64,000 bases of DNA from Dipteronia dyeriana (taxonomy: Eukaryota > Streptophyta > Magnoliopsida > Sapindales > Sapindaceae). The notes under the pieces are model-generated. The model was not told where the DNA came from. It saw nothing but the letters and a program-made list of their open reading frames with translations, and did no database searches. How positions within the stretch are numbered: position 1 is the first letter of the stretch; every line of letters begins with the position of its first letter. Where the stretch lies: the NCBI GenBank assembly GCA_032871835.1, contig CM065297.1, positions 21,705,098 to 21,769,097 on the forward strand. Reading direction: 5' to 3'. This document shows, one piece after another, positions 34,741-45,135 of this stretch. The translations under genes and the position numbers were made by a program.

Positions 34741-36460
34741 ATGAGTAATCATAAACCTCGAAGTAAGATTGTTTTAATTGAGTTAGAGCCTGGTATGACC
34801 ATCACTCAATCAACAAGAGTTGTTGTTCCACCTATGTCTGAGAGTCAGACCACACTACCACCCAAGCATAGTGGGAGGGTTGTACGACAACCTAATCGCT
34901 ATTTAGGTATTGGGAGGCACTGGTTGTCATCTCTAATGATAGTTTAGATGATCTATTGTCATTTAAACTTGCAATGGAAGATTCTGACAAAGAGCAATGG
35001 CTTAAAGCCATGAATCTCTAGATGGACTCCATGTACTCCAACTTAGTCTGGGAATTCGTAGACATACCAGATGAGATAAAACCCATATGTTATAAGTGGA
35101 TCTATAAGAGAAAGAGAGAAGTAGACGGGAATGTAGATACCTTCAAAGCAAGGCAAATCGCAAAGGGTTATTTCTAAAAGAATGGGGTTGATTACGAAGA
35201 GACCTTCTCACCAGTAGCTATGTTTAAGTTTATTCGGATTCTCTTATCCATTTATGTCTATTTCGATTATGAAATTCGGTAAATAGATGTCAAGACTGCA
35301 ATTTTGATTGGCAATCTTGATGAAATCATCTATATAATGCAACTAGAGGGATTTGTGTACTAGGATCAAGATCAAAAAGTTTGCGAGCTGTAAAGGTCCA
35401 TTTATGGACTGAAACACGCATCTAGATCTTGGAACATTAGGTTTGATAATGCTATCAAAACCTATGGCTTTGAGCAAAACATTGATGAGCCTTGTGTTTA
35501 CAAGCGAATCGTTGACAAGAAAGTAGTTTTCTTAGTCTTATACATAGATGATATCCTACTCATTGATAATGACATAGAGGTAATGTCGGAAGTAAATGGT
35601 TGGATGGCTAGCAAATTCCATATGAAAGATTTGGAAGAGGGGAGTTATGTTATAGGGATCCAATTAATTAGGGATCGTAAGAACAAACTCTTAGCATTGT
35701 CTTAGGCATCGTATATCGATAAGGTACTTGCTCATTTTTTGATGCAGAACTCAAAGAAATGTAACTTACCTTTTAGGTATGGAGTTCACTTGTCTAAGAA
35801 ACAGTGTCCTGCGACACATCAAGAAGTTGAGGATATGAGACATGTTCTTTATACGACAACGGTAAGAGTCTTAAGTATGCTATGTTATGCATGAGACCTG
35901 ACATCTGCTTCGCAGTGGAAGTAACCATTAGGTTTTAGTCCAACCTATGGTTGGATCATTAGGTTGCGGTAAAGGCCATACTCAAGTATCTTCGGAGAAT
36001 GAGAAACTATATTCTAGTATATTCAGGGTAGGATTTAATCCCGTTAGGATATACAGACTCTTATTTTCAGTCAGACAAATTCTAAAAAATTCACGTATGG
36101 ATCAGTTTTTACCCTTAGTGGTCGAGCCATAGTATGGAGGAGTGTTAAGTAATCATGTATTGCTAACTCCACCGTGGAAGCCAAATATGTAGCAACCAAA
36201 GAGGTTGTTTGGCTCTGCAAGTTCTTAACTAATCTGGAAGTTGTTTTAGATATGGATAAGCCCATCACACTTTATTATGATAACAGCGGTGATGTGGCTA
36301 ATCACAAAGAACCAAGAAGCCACAAGAGAGAAAAACATATGGAGAGGAAATATCATCTTATCAGAGAGATAACGCATATAGGGGATGTGACTATGACTGT
36401 GACCAAGATAGCGTCCTTGAACAATCAAGCCGACTCATTTAAGTAGACCTGAACAATTAA
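34741..36460 (+). pseudogene. Copia 1 reverse transcriptase and RNase H, decayed
   Basis: Recognisable blocks in order: SGRVVRQPNRYL (34870), a KWIYKRKREVDGNV block (35095), [13 protein letters not shown] (35190), FLVLYIDDILL with the catalytic Tyr-Ile-Asp-Asp (35530-35562), KNKLLALS (35690), then RNase H with STVEAKYVATKEVVWLCKFL (36165-36230) and LYYDNSGDVA, ending IASLNNQAD near 36430. At least ten stops and several frameshifts are present. It normally copies element RNA into cDNA. Confidence 0.85.
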
Positions 36461-36517
36461 AGTGTTTGAAGGTCACCTAGAAGGTCTAGGATTACGAGAT
36501 GTGTCTCACCTGCTTTA

Positions 36518-36532
36518 GTGCAAGTGGGGGAT
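36518..36532 (+). other. Polypurine tract of copia 1
   Basis: GTGCAAGTGGGGGAT stands directly before the TG of the 3' LTR and primes plus-strand synthesis. Copia 2 has a near-identical tract. Confidence 0.8.
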
Positions 36533-37632
36533 TGTTAGGGTTTATGCCCTAGAGCTTGTAATTTTTTTTTGAATGAAACATTAATAATAGAAGTAATTTA
36601 TTCATTCTTTATACTTGTCTCATACATTTATATCATGTGTACTTAACATCCAGTATTGTCGGATGTAATATCTATCTGAGTATATGAGTGTCATTTACAG
36701 AGGTATTTAGTTTGAGATGAGCAATATAAAGAGTATGTAGATAGCAAGTAGAGTTTGGTACTTTATTTGTGGTTAATCTATAGCTGCGGTGTATTCCTAA
36801 TGTATGGTGGTCTTAACCTAGACTATTCATACGGTGATATGAGAATGGAGACACCTTATATGATGTGATAATATAGGACTAGGCCATGATCTATATGAAT
36901 CTCTCACCAAGATCCGTTACAATATGAGATTCATATATATCAATAAACGATGACTATATATGGGTGATCTTAATCCTGAGTGTCTTATCGACTCCTTCAG
37001 GTTAGATCATTATTTTTGATATACCATGGGTTAGATCGAAGTTGCAGTCCTGGTTAATAACTTCGTATATTAGAATCGCGGTTTGGCTTGTGGCTGGGAA
37101 GGTCTGTACATAATAGTGAAATCCACTCATTCATACGATAAGTAGATGGTAGTTCACTTAAGGATTGATTCGGAGCTCGAACAATATGAGCTCTATTCTT
37201 CTTCCATAAAGGAAGTTAGGATTTATTATTCGTTAGAGAATAAATGGTACTTAATGGAAAAGATATAATTAGGGCGGTATAACGGAATTTATAACCTAGC
37301 TCTAATTACGAACTACTTGTGGAGGATCATATTGTATGTAATAGCTATATCGATGGACAACTATAAGTTTGTGTAATACATCTACAGTTACGAGAGTGAA
37401 GCCATGGGTTTTTAGTGGAATAACTCTGAGGTTAATGATCTTGAAATATAAATTAAAGAGTTTAATTAATCATTTCTAAGTATTCTTGGAGTTCAAAACT
37501 TTGGGTCCATTAGGTCTTCTTGCTAGCCCGATTGATTAACGGTAACAAGAGTCACAGTTTATAAATTTGATTGTCCAATTAATTGCGTTACATAAGTGAC
37601 ACTTATTTATTCAAGGATTAATTGAATAATTG
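36533..37632 (+). repeat. Copia 1 3' LTR, truncated
   Basis: Begins TGTTAGGGTTTATGCCCTAG after the polypurine tract. About 800 bases (36815-37632) match 25275-26080 in inverted orientation. Similarity stops near 37632, so the U5 end is lost. Confidence 0.8.
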
Positions 37633-37807
37633 TTTCATTCTCATTTGCAAATTACAAGCTTTGGGCCATAAAATCAACAGATTTGGCGTTGATGAGGGCC
37701 GTATTCAAGTGTGAGGATTATCCCCGGAATTAAGTAGAAAACTTATATTTTGGTGGGATTTGATGAAGTAGACTGTTTTATATAATGGTGCTCGTGAATG
37801 GTAGGAG

Positions 37808-38305
37808 TAGGGGCAACAAATTTCCCCGACCCGCCCCAAACCGACGGGGCCTGGCCTGTTTGGAGCTGGTTTGGAGCAGAAAACGGGTAATAGAGCAGGT
37901 TTGGGGCAAATTTCTTGACCCGGTCGGGTATGAGGAGGTCCCTTTTACCCCGATCCCCGTTTGACCCGTAATATATATGTTAAAAAATGTTGTATGTATT
38001 TTTTATTTTTGATTAAATAATTTTGTGATTTGTATTTTATACTTTAGGTATGAATTTAATATTTATTAAACATAATTATTGTGTTATATTAAATTCAAAT
38101 TTATGTAAACTAAATGGGTCAAACGGGGTGGGTTTGGGGAACCCTTACCCCATTCGGATCGGGTTTGGGGGCAGACATTTTTGACATGGTTGGGTTACGG
38201 GTCGGGTTTGGGGCGACTGTTGAAAATCAGGTTTCGGGTTTTGGGCGACTCTGGCCCGTTTCGACCAGACCCGACCCAACCCAACCCGCCCCATTGCCAC
38301 CCCTA
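37808..38305. mobile_element. 498-bp non-autonomous hAT-type element with perfect 8-bp TSD
   Basis: Starts TAGGGGCAACAAATTT and ends CATTGCCACCCCTA. Identical octamers GGTAGGAG flank it at 37800-37807 and 38306-38313. Arrays of GACCCG/CGGGT and GGGGC words sit near both ends. There is no coding sequence; the frame at 38114-38335 runs through the terminal array. Confidence 0.88.
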
Positions 38306-38313
38306 GGTAGGAG

Positions 38314-38956
38314 TGGTCAACTTTCTCTTCTTTAGGTAGGAGGGTACTGCAGGCTTTATTTGAGGTCTTTTTCTTGGTTGCTTCTTGGTGTACTGGTCCA
38401 TTCTCCTAAGTGGTCTTTCTCTCTACGTGTTAGGACTTTCCCGCTGTTGTGTCCTATGCTGAATAGGTGGGAGGTGCTTATTGGACTGGTCCAGGACAGG
38501 TACCACGGTACTAAGGTATCAAGGGACACAAACCATGATACTGGGATTTTTTATTTTAAAAACTTGGTGTATTGTGTTATCGGAGCTCTTTGGACTGTTG
38601 TATCAACATCTCTCGATACTAGGAATTGAGGTGACCTTAGTCCCGGTCCTGGTTTATACATGATCACCGTAGGTGTGCCAATCCCAAATCTATCATAGGT
38701 CGGCGTGACGCTCTTTCTCTGTAGCGTACTTCTATTCCAAGCAGTTTTGATAGAGAGGAAAAATTCTTCGTTAGACCCCTGTCGTTTTAGGCGGTTAAAA
38801 CTTCCTTTTATCAAACCCTACTTAGTTTGAAACTGCTTTCAACATGTATCTCATTTGCTAAACCCATACTAGGCAACCATGGATCATCATCCCAATATCA
38901 CCAAGTCCTCCATACAATCCACCATAAATTCTTGAAATTGCCAACGCCAAACCATG
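38314..38956 (-). other. Probable internal remnant of a minus-strand copia element
   Basis: This lies on the internal side of the primer-binding site at 38957-38971, so it should be leader of a minus-strand element. No gag, pol or other domain can be recognised on either strand. The left limit and the fate of the rest of the element are unknown. Confidence 0.35.
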
Positions 38957-38971
38957 GCTACGATACCAATT
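38957..38971 (-). other. Primer-binding site of a minus-strand copia element
   Basis: On the minus strand ATTGGTATCGTAGCC follows an LTR ending in CCAACA. It is the tRNA-iMet site with small changes. Confidence 0.65.
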
Positions 38972-39506
38972 GTTGGCACATTTTAGGGACCATTTATGTT
39001 AAAGTGTGTTACCTAATATTCAAACATAACCAATTGTTGGCATACTCATAGCAATTAATGTCTATAGCAGAAAAATAAGATGAGAGAAAATATAAACCAT
39101 TCATCCAACACAAGATATACGTGAAAACCCAAAATCAGGAAAAAAAACCACATATCATTAAGACGACAAAGAAAGCACTACTATATGACAAAATTGTTAT
39201 AACAATAAACTCTTGAATTCTCTCTCTCACAACCTAAACCCCAAACTATCAAGCCTTACCAAGCCCCTTAGCTCACAATAGAACTTTACATTATGGCTCT
39301 AAGCTCAAAATGCTTACAGGTCCTCCTCCGAGTACATCCCTTCCCAAATATCCCTATAGGTCTCCCCTTAATATCACCCACAGATCTTCCTCATGATCTC
39401 CAGAAATTCCCTGGATCTCTCTCCCATATATTCCAAGGAGTCTCTTTCGGGATCCACCCACTCTCTGATATTACAGGTGTTCTTTTGCTCTACACAAATA
39501 ACCTAG

Positions 39507-39515
39507 TTATAAGTT
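39507..39515. repeat. 9-bp target-site duplication of the MULE, left copy
   Basis: TTATAAGTT, identical to 41006-41014. Confidence 0.88.
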
Positions 39516-41005
39516 GAGTTATTATGATTTTAGTCCCTCTAGTTTGCGTTTATCTTGGTTTAGTTTACTAATTTTGGAATTACTTAATTCACTGCACTAG
39601 TTCTTTGAAATACATAATCAAGTCCATTAAGTCCGATTCGGTTTGTTTTTCACTAACTTCCGTTTGGTCAAAGGGGTATTATGGGATATTCAATTAATGC
39701 TTCTAGAAGCTTGTCTGAAACAAGGGTAAAGCTGACATTAAATAATGTAAAAATTTTAAAAAAATTTAAAAATTAATATTACAAATAATTAAAATAATAT
39801 ATGAAAATAATTGATATTTGTAATTAAAAAACTAAAATAAAATAATATATATTAAATGCATTTAAATAAATAAATTTAATTATAAGAATAAATTTAAAAT
39901 TTAAAACAAAATAATATACATATATTAAATGATTTATATTAATAAATTTAATTAAATAAATAAAACAACTTAATTTTATCTTTTCCTCTCTCCCTCACTC
40001 TGTATCACCGCCTCTCTGTCCCCGACGTTTCATCTCTTTCTCACTTTCTCTCCATCTCTTTCCTCGATTCATCTCTTTCTCTCTGTCTCTTCTCGCTCTC
40101 TCTCCCTCTTTTATCTTTTTTTAGGTACATGTGGTTGTTTGGATGAGATGGTTTGGGTGGTGGTTGATAGAGGTAGAGAAGGGGGAGGCTGGCAGTCGAG
40201 TTTAGGTTTGGGTTTGGGTTTGAGTTTGTTTGGCCATCGGCTGGGGTTGGATTTGGTGATGTGGTGGTGGCATTGTGATCCCAGATCTGCACTGGGGGTG
40301 GTGGGTGGTTTGGCGATGTAGTGGTGGCACTAGTGAACCCAGAATGGTGATGGAGCGGGTGGGCGACTGGTGAACCTAAATATGCAAGTAATGATGTCGG
40401 TGGTGTGGTGGCGGTGTGATGCAGCCTGGATTCAAATTTGATGGATCCATTTTTTTTTTTTCAATTTTTGATGATGATGATGAAACAAATTGAAAGTTCT
40501 GGGTTATGGAGTGAGTGGCACTGGTTCGGTGGTGTTGATGATGATGAATGGTTGAATTTTTGTTGAGGATGATGATTCGATGGTGATATGACACTGTTGA
40601 TGATAATGATGATGAATAGAGGTTCGAGGTTCAGTGGGTTCTGAGTTCTGGGTTCAATTTTTGTTGATGACGATTAATGGTTAAATAATAGTGGTGGTGG
40701 TGGTGGTGGTGGTGGTGGTGGTGGTGGTGTAGATGATGAAGAATGGTAGTTGAATGGTGATTGAATCTTGTGGTACTAGTTTTTATTTTTTAATTATTAA
40801 TTTATTATTTAATTAAATACAAAATTGCCACACTGCCTTTCATCGAATACTTTCAAAGGGTATTTCGGTCAGTATAACACCTGACAATGTCAATCCGTTT
40901 ATTTTCACGGTATTTCTAACGGAAGGACTAAAATTAGTAATTCTATAAACAAGTGGACCAAACCCAGATAAATGTCAACAAGAGGGACTAAAATCTTAAT
41001 ATCTC
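39516..41005. mobile_element. Mutator-type non-autonomous element (MULE), 1490 bp
   Basis: Long inverted repeats: GAGTTATTATGATTTTAG at the left and CTAAAATCTTAATATCTC at the right, continuing inwards with GTCCCTCTAGTTTGCG-like sequence. Perfect 9-bp duplications TTATAAGTT flank it, the usual Mutator footprint. Inside are an AT-rich zone (39740-39970), a CT-rich zone like a 5' untranslated leader (39975-40120), and a G-rich zone with GGT/GAT triplet runs (40130-40780). No transposase is seen. The interior could be gene-derived, as in Pack-MULEs, but the frames are low-complexity and I recognise no protein. Confidence 0.85.
40691..40729. repeat. (GGT)n microsatellite
   Basis: Thirteen uninterrupted GTG/GGT units inside the MULE. 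Confidence 0.9.
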
Positions 41006-41014
41006 TTATAAGTT
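41006..41014. repeat. 9-bp target-site duplication of the MULE, right copy
   Basis: TTATAAGTT, identical to 39507-39515. Confidence 0.88.
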
Positions 41015-41589
41015 TCTATTTATACTAGTTAGAGAGAGTTTAAACCTACAAGGAAATCCATCTTTTATACGTACAAGACTTTCGTGTTTTACATAAATAC
41101 CATTTCCTTTTATGCACAAGTCTTCTTGTAAAGATTTTCTTTTTCTTTCAAGCGCAAGAACTTTCCAAAAAGTAATAACTTTTTGTACCCGCTACAGATT
41201 TTCCTTTCTGTACAAATCTCTACCAAACCGTTGTGGGTACCGATGTGTTGCGGTACCGTTGTCTGTAGCACAGGGTTTCCCACAACGTGAATCTTAGGCA
41301 TTGAACCACTGTCCTTAACGCTATGTAATGCACAGGGCAAGACCCATCGATTTCTTCATTGAAGGAGACCACTCTGTAGGCTGCTGTGCAAAGCACATCG
41401 TTAAAGACAACGCTAGGCATTGCACAACTCTTCAGTCTTCATTTCTTCATTTCTTCTTGGTCTTCAAACCTCCTTCAAACATCAACTCCAACTTCCAAAT
41501 GTTCTTCACGTCTCTAAGAAGTTTCACATCAGTTGAGTTTCGTTTGGTTCATATTTGGTTAACTTTAGAATACATACCAAAACATAACA

Positions 41590-42149
41590 GATAATATATA
41601 TATATACAATGAGAAATTTTCACAATGCACACTTTAAGCACATTTGATGAAATTTAATAGAATATATTAAATCTTAATGTGATTTTTTGTATGGATGATA
41701 AGACATTTAAATGCATTTATGGAACAAAACTGAAAATTTTTCAAGAACACGAACTGATTTTTTCCGACTTTTTTAAATATAAAACATTTAAAAATAAGAA
41801 AATATTAGAAAATATAGTTCTTAAATCTAAAAAGTTTCCAAATTTTTACCAAGTGTGTATTTTAATTTTCTTAGGATGTATACAAAAAATCTTTTCAAAA
41901 AATATTTATTTGCATACAATTTCATCAAATATATTAATTGTAGTAAAATAATAGGACAAGTTATATATAATTGGTGACGTGGCAACAAAACTCAATTAAA
42001 AAAATAGCCGATGCTGGTATGGCATTGAAAATAATTACATGAAATTTGCAAATCAAAATACTTTTTTCTTCACTATTGAATTCTTTTTCAACTTTCTAAT
42101 ATTTCATTCTAGGAATTTATGTTAGAAAGAATAACCTATATACAGTCAT
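41590..42149. other. AT-rich spacer, nothing recognised
   Basis: No repeat family or gene recognised. The frame at 41679-41951 is Lys/Phe/Ile-rich, as expected from AT-rich DNA, and lacks domain features. Confidence 0.5.
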
Positions 42150-42308
42150 TTTTTCCTCAGTACGCACTGATATAAAATACATCAGTTCATTATATGTAGG
42201 TTATATATTGTGGATATGCACTGCCAAGTGCATACAGACTGAGTCAAAACAATTGAATCTGATGGACCACATGCAACGCACTGATAAATATTTATCAGTG
42301 CGCACTAA
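42150..42308 (-). repeat. Second copy of the ~160-bp dispersed repeat
   Basis: In reverse complement it matches 3041-3208 (see there). It also contains a local palindrome around TGATAAATATTTATCA (42281-42297) bounded by CAGTGCG/CGCACTG. Confidence 0.55.
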
Positions 42309-42349
42309 AATGGAAATGTTCATATATATAAAAACTTGCACATACATAA

Positions 42350-43139
42350 TGTTATTGGTAAAATTTGGACGATATGACACGTTAGCAAAAAGCAAGAATC
42401 GAGGGTGCCACTTCACCACAAGTCAACTAGATCGAATCAACCCAAGTTGACCAAAGAAAACCCGTTAAACCCCCTAACCAAGATAACACAAACAATCGGG
42501 GAAGAAGAACCGATCAGGGTTTCTGAGATGGTCGGGGCCAAGGTTATGATCAGGTAAACCACCGATCGGGGGAAGTGAGTTTGGTCGGGTGTAATAGGTG
42601 GTCAGTTGGTAACACGTGGACATCACCCAGATTTAATAAAGTCAGGACTCAAACTCGCAGAGAGTTAACCCTACTCAAACAAGGTGTCTAGAAGCATACT
42701 TTGATAAGGAGGTAAATTTCCTTATAGATATCAAAGTCCATATCAGGCAAGAAATTCAATAGAATCGAAAGACAGTCAACGCAAAACAAGGATAACACTA
42801 CTCCAACAAGTTAGAGTTTTGTTTAATTATGGGAAATAGTACACCAAGAATTAGGGCTATGCATGTTTAAATAGACCCTAATAATACCCGTAAAAGGGTT
42901 AACAACAATTATGTTTATGAGGGGCCGAGAGAAATTGTGTGTGTAATTATTGTCAAATTAGTGAATTAATTTCACCGTTGTCTGTAACCGTGGATGTTTC
43001 CCCACCTTGGGGTTTTACCACATAAAATCTTGTGTCTTCCTTGTTTTTTATTTATTTTGATTTAAAATTTGATTGATTATTCACATTCACATGTTCGACG
43101 AGTGATTATTAAATCTAATCCAAAAATCACCGTCAACAA
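42350..43139 (+). repeat. 5' LTR of gypsy 2
   Basis: 790 bp, TGTTATTGG...CCGTCAACA, followed at once by the primer-binding site. The partner is 62096-62848. Confidence 0.9.
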
Positions 43140-43158
43140 CTGGCCCTAGAAGGAGGGG
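43140..43158 (+). other. Primer-binding site of gypsy 2
   Basis: ACTGGCCCTAGAAGGAGGG directly after the 5' LTR, a variant of the gypsy 1 site (TGGCGCTAGAA). Confidence 0.75.
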
Positions 43159-43224
43159 GTGAACCTTCATTAGCATTAAGTTTGAATAATTTGTTGCAAG
43201 AAAATTTTGTGAGAAACGATATCA

Positions 43225-45135
43225 TGGCCACCAGCAGAGACAACAGTTTATCTCTGTGCAACACCGACGCCTAGCATGGTCCTAACATCCCCAATCCTTT
43301 TGATGTTAATGCCACTAGAGAAGATCCATCCTCAAGAACCCCCACTATCAACCAGACCTGACATTGTTACATCCACTGACGTAACTGCTGATAATACCCT
43401 AGACGAGTTTTGGAAAATCCAGGAATCCTTGTGGAAAGTTTTTGATGATGCTGTTAGATAGGGAATCAGCATAACGACTACTACAAAACTGAGTTCATTG
43501 TACTAGCTCTCTACACCGGTGGTGGCCTAGGATTCTAGGATATGATCTAAAATAATGGCAACCACTTCAGGAGCACCCCAAAAATCTAGAAGAGATATCG
43601 TGGAACGTCGCCAAAAAAGGTAACGTTCACACATAAGGGATGACCGCTAAGAAGACCAGGGAACTAGGGAGCACAAGGAGTCTAGTTCACGGGAAGATGT
43701 AAGGAGGTATGATCGAGAAAAAACCTACCCTAAGCAGGTGGATAGGCCTGACGGTCTAAGGAAAAGGTCCCGCTCGGGTTCGAGTGATGACGAAATTACC
43801 CTCAGAATTGGCAATGAGCCAACCCTTACGATCAGACGTTACCCTTTTGGTTCCCAGATCATTGGGCGTGTCCCTAGGGATCCATACAGACTTACCATAT
43901 GCCAGAAGTTTGATGAGCATGGAGAATTGGAGGGGAAGAGAGAGGTCATTCTTAGAATAATAGAGGCCTTCGAGCGAAGACAAAGCATGGGGAACCCACT
44001 GATTAATAACTTTGGAAGTCCATTTACTGACTCCATAAGGCATAACCGTTTTTCAGATAAATTCAGGATGTTGCATGTGGATCAATTCAAGGCCAATACT
44101 GACCCACAAGAGCATGTAAGGAGGTATCATAGCACAATGATGCGGTATGATTATGATGATGCCCTCATTCATTGGACGTTCCAGCTAACACTAGGAGATC
44201 AGAGATCCAGGTGGTTTGGAGGACTTTCAGTAGGATCCATTAGAAGCTTTTACCAAACAGTTCAAGGGAATTATCCAGCGGAGGAAATCTATATCAGCCT
44301 TGTCAACCCTAAAGTAAAGAAAGGATGAGAAGTTGAAGGATTACTTAAATAGATTCTCACAAGAAGTGTTAGAAATATAGGATCCCAATGCTGATGTAGT
44401 AGTGTCAGCATTTATTAACAATCTACAACATAGCCGTTTAACCTTGAGTTTGAGACAGAAGGGGCCGACCACATACACGAGCATGGTAGATTATGTAGGA
44501 GGATATGCCATGGCAGAGGAAAAGCAGATATCCTATGGTGGAGAGCTCATACATAGAGGTTGACCTAAGAGCATCCAAAAGAACAAGGATGGCAACTCGA
44601 AGAATAGCGGCAAAGGGGACCAAAAAGGCAATTGGGGATAAGGTAAGGATGGACATAAGGACGACGATAAAGGTAGTAAGCACATTAAAAAGCATTACAC
44701 CAAATACACCCCTTTAACCAGAAGACAAGAGGAAATCTTAAATGTGATAGAGAACAAGAACCTATACAAAAAAAACCCCGAGACAGTAGAACTTTACAAA
44801 GAGAGACACTACCAAATACTGCAGGTTTCATTAGGAGAATGGCCACGAAACCTCCAAGTGTTATCAACTAAGAGACTACATCAAAAAGCTGATCAGAGAG
44901 GGACATCTCAAGGACATGGTCCTTAGAAGTGGGGATGACCGATATAAGGACACCCTGGTAGAAGAGCGCGATATAAACCAAAGGAGACCTAGAAGAAATT
45001 CAGATGGTGGGGTAATCAACACCATATTTGGCGGGCCACACACTGGGGGTAGCAGCCAAGAGAGAATGACCGAGGTTAGAGAAGCCATAGATTGTCAGAG
45101 GAACTTGGAAGTAAATTTGTTGGTCCCGAATTAGA
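43225..45135 (+). pseudogene. Gypsy 2 gag, decayed
   Basis: A possible ATG at 43225 is followed by many stops. The best preserved piece (43738-44328) contains the capsid core: FKANTDPQEHVRRYHSTMM, LIHWTFQLTLGDQRSRWFGG and SVGSIRSFYQ, matching gypsy 1 gag (ED-TDPKEHVRRY, RWFGRLPPASI). After 44330 frameshifts and stops break the linker, and the zinc knuckle is not clean. A piece near 45010 with VINTIFGGPHTGGSS matches the tail of gypsy 1 gag (VIHTIFGGPSTERSN). Confidence 0.85.

Larger units (their letters stand above)
26347..37632 (+). mobile_element. Copia element 1, internal region and truncated 3' LTR
   Basis: Order: primer-binding site, GC-rich leader, gag, protease, integrase, reverse transcriptase, RNase H, polypurine tract, 3' LTR. 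That order (integrase before RT) is the Ty1/copia arrangement. Without hAT 2 (26991-31092) the internal region is about 6.1 kb. Both LTRs are incomplete: the 5' one keeps only U5, and the 3' one loses similarity at about 37632. Coding regions contain many stops and frameshifts, more than copia 2, so this is an old copy. Confidence 0.85.
38972..41589 (-). repeat. Minus-strand copia LTR split by a MULE
   Basis: Plus-strand ends are TGTTGGCACATTTTAG at 38972 and AACATAACA at about 41589, so on the minus strand it runs TGTTATG...CCAACA and abuts a primer-binding site. Without the inserted element it is about 1.1 kb. The part at 41230-41430 has a diverged internal repeat with GCACAGGG and AACGCTA..GCA.TGCACA phrases. 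The outer boundary is inferred from TG/CA rules and is uncertain; no 5-bp duplication was found. Confidence 0.55.

Noticed and set aside
38972..41589. Solo LTR
   Set aside because: A primer-binding site adjoins the inner end, so some internal sequence remains, and no 5-bp duplication flanks it.
41679..41951. 90-codon frame as a small gene
   Set aside because: Lys/Phe/Ile-rich translation of AT-rich DNA with no domain or neighbouring promoter features.
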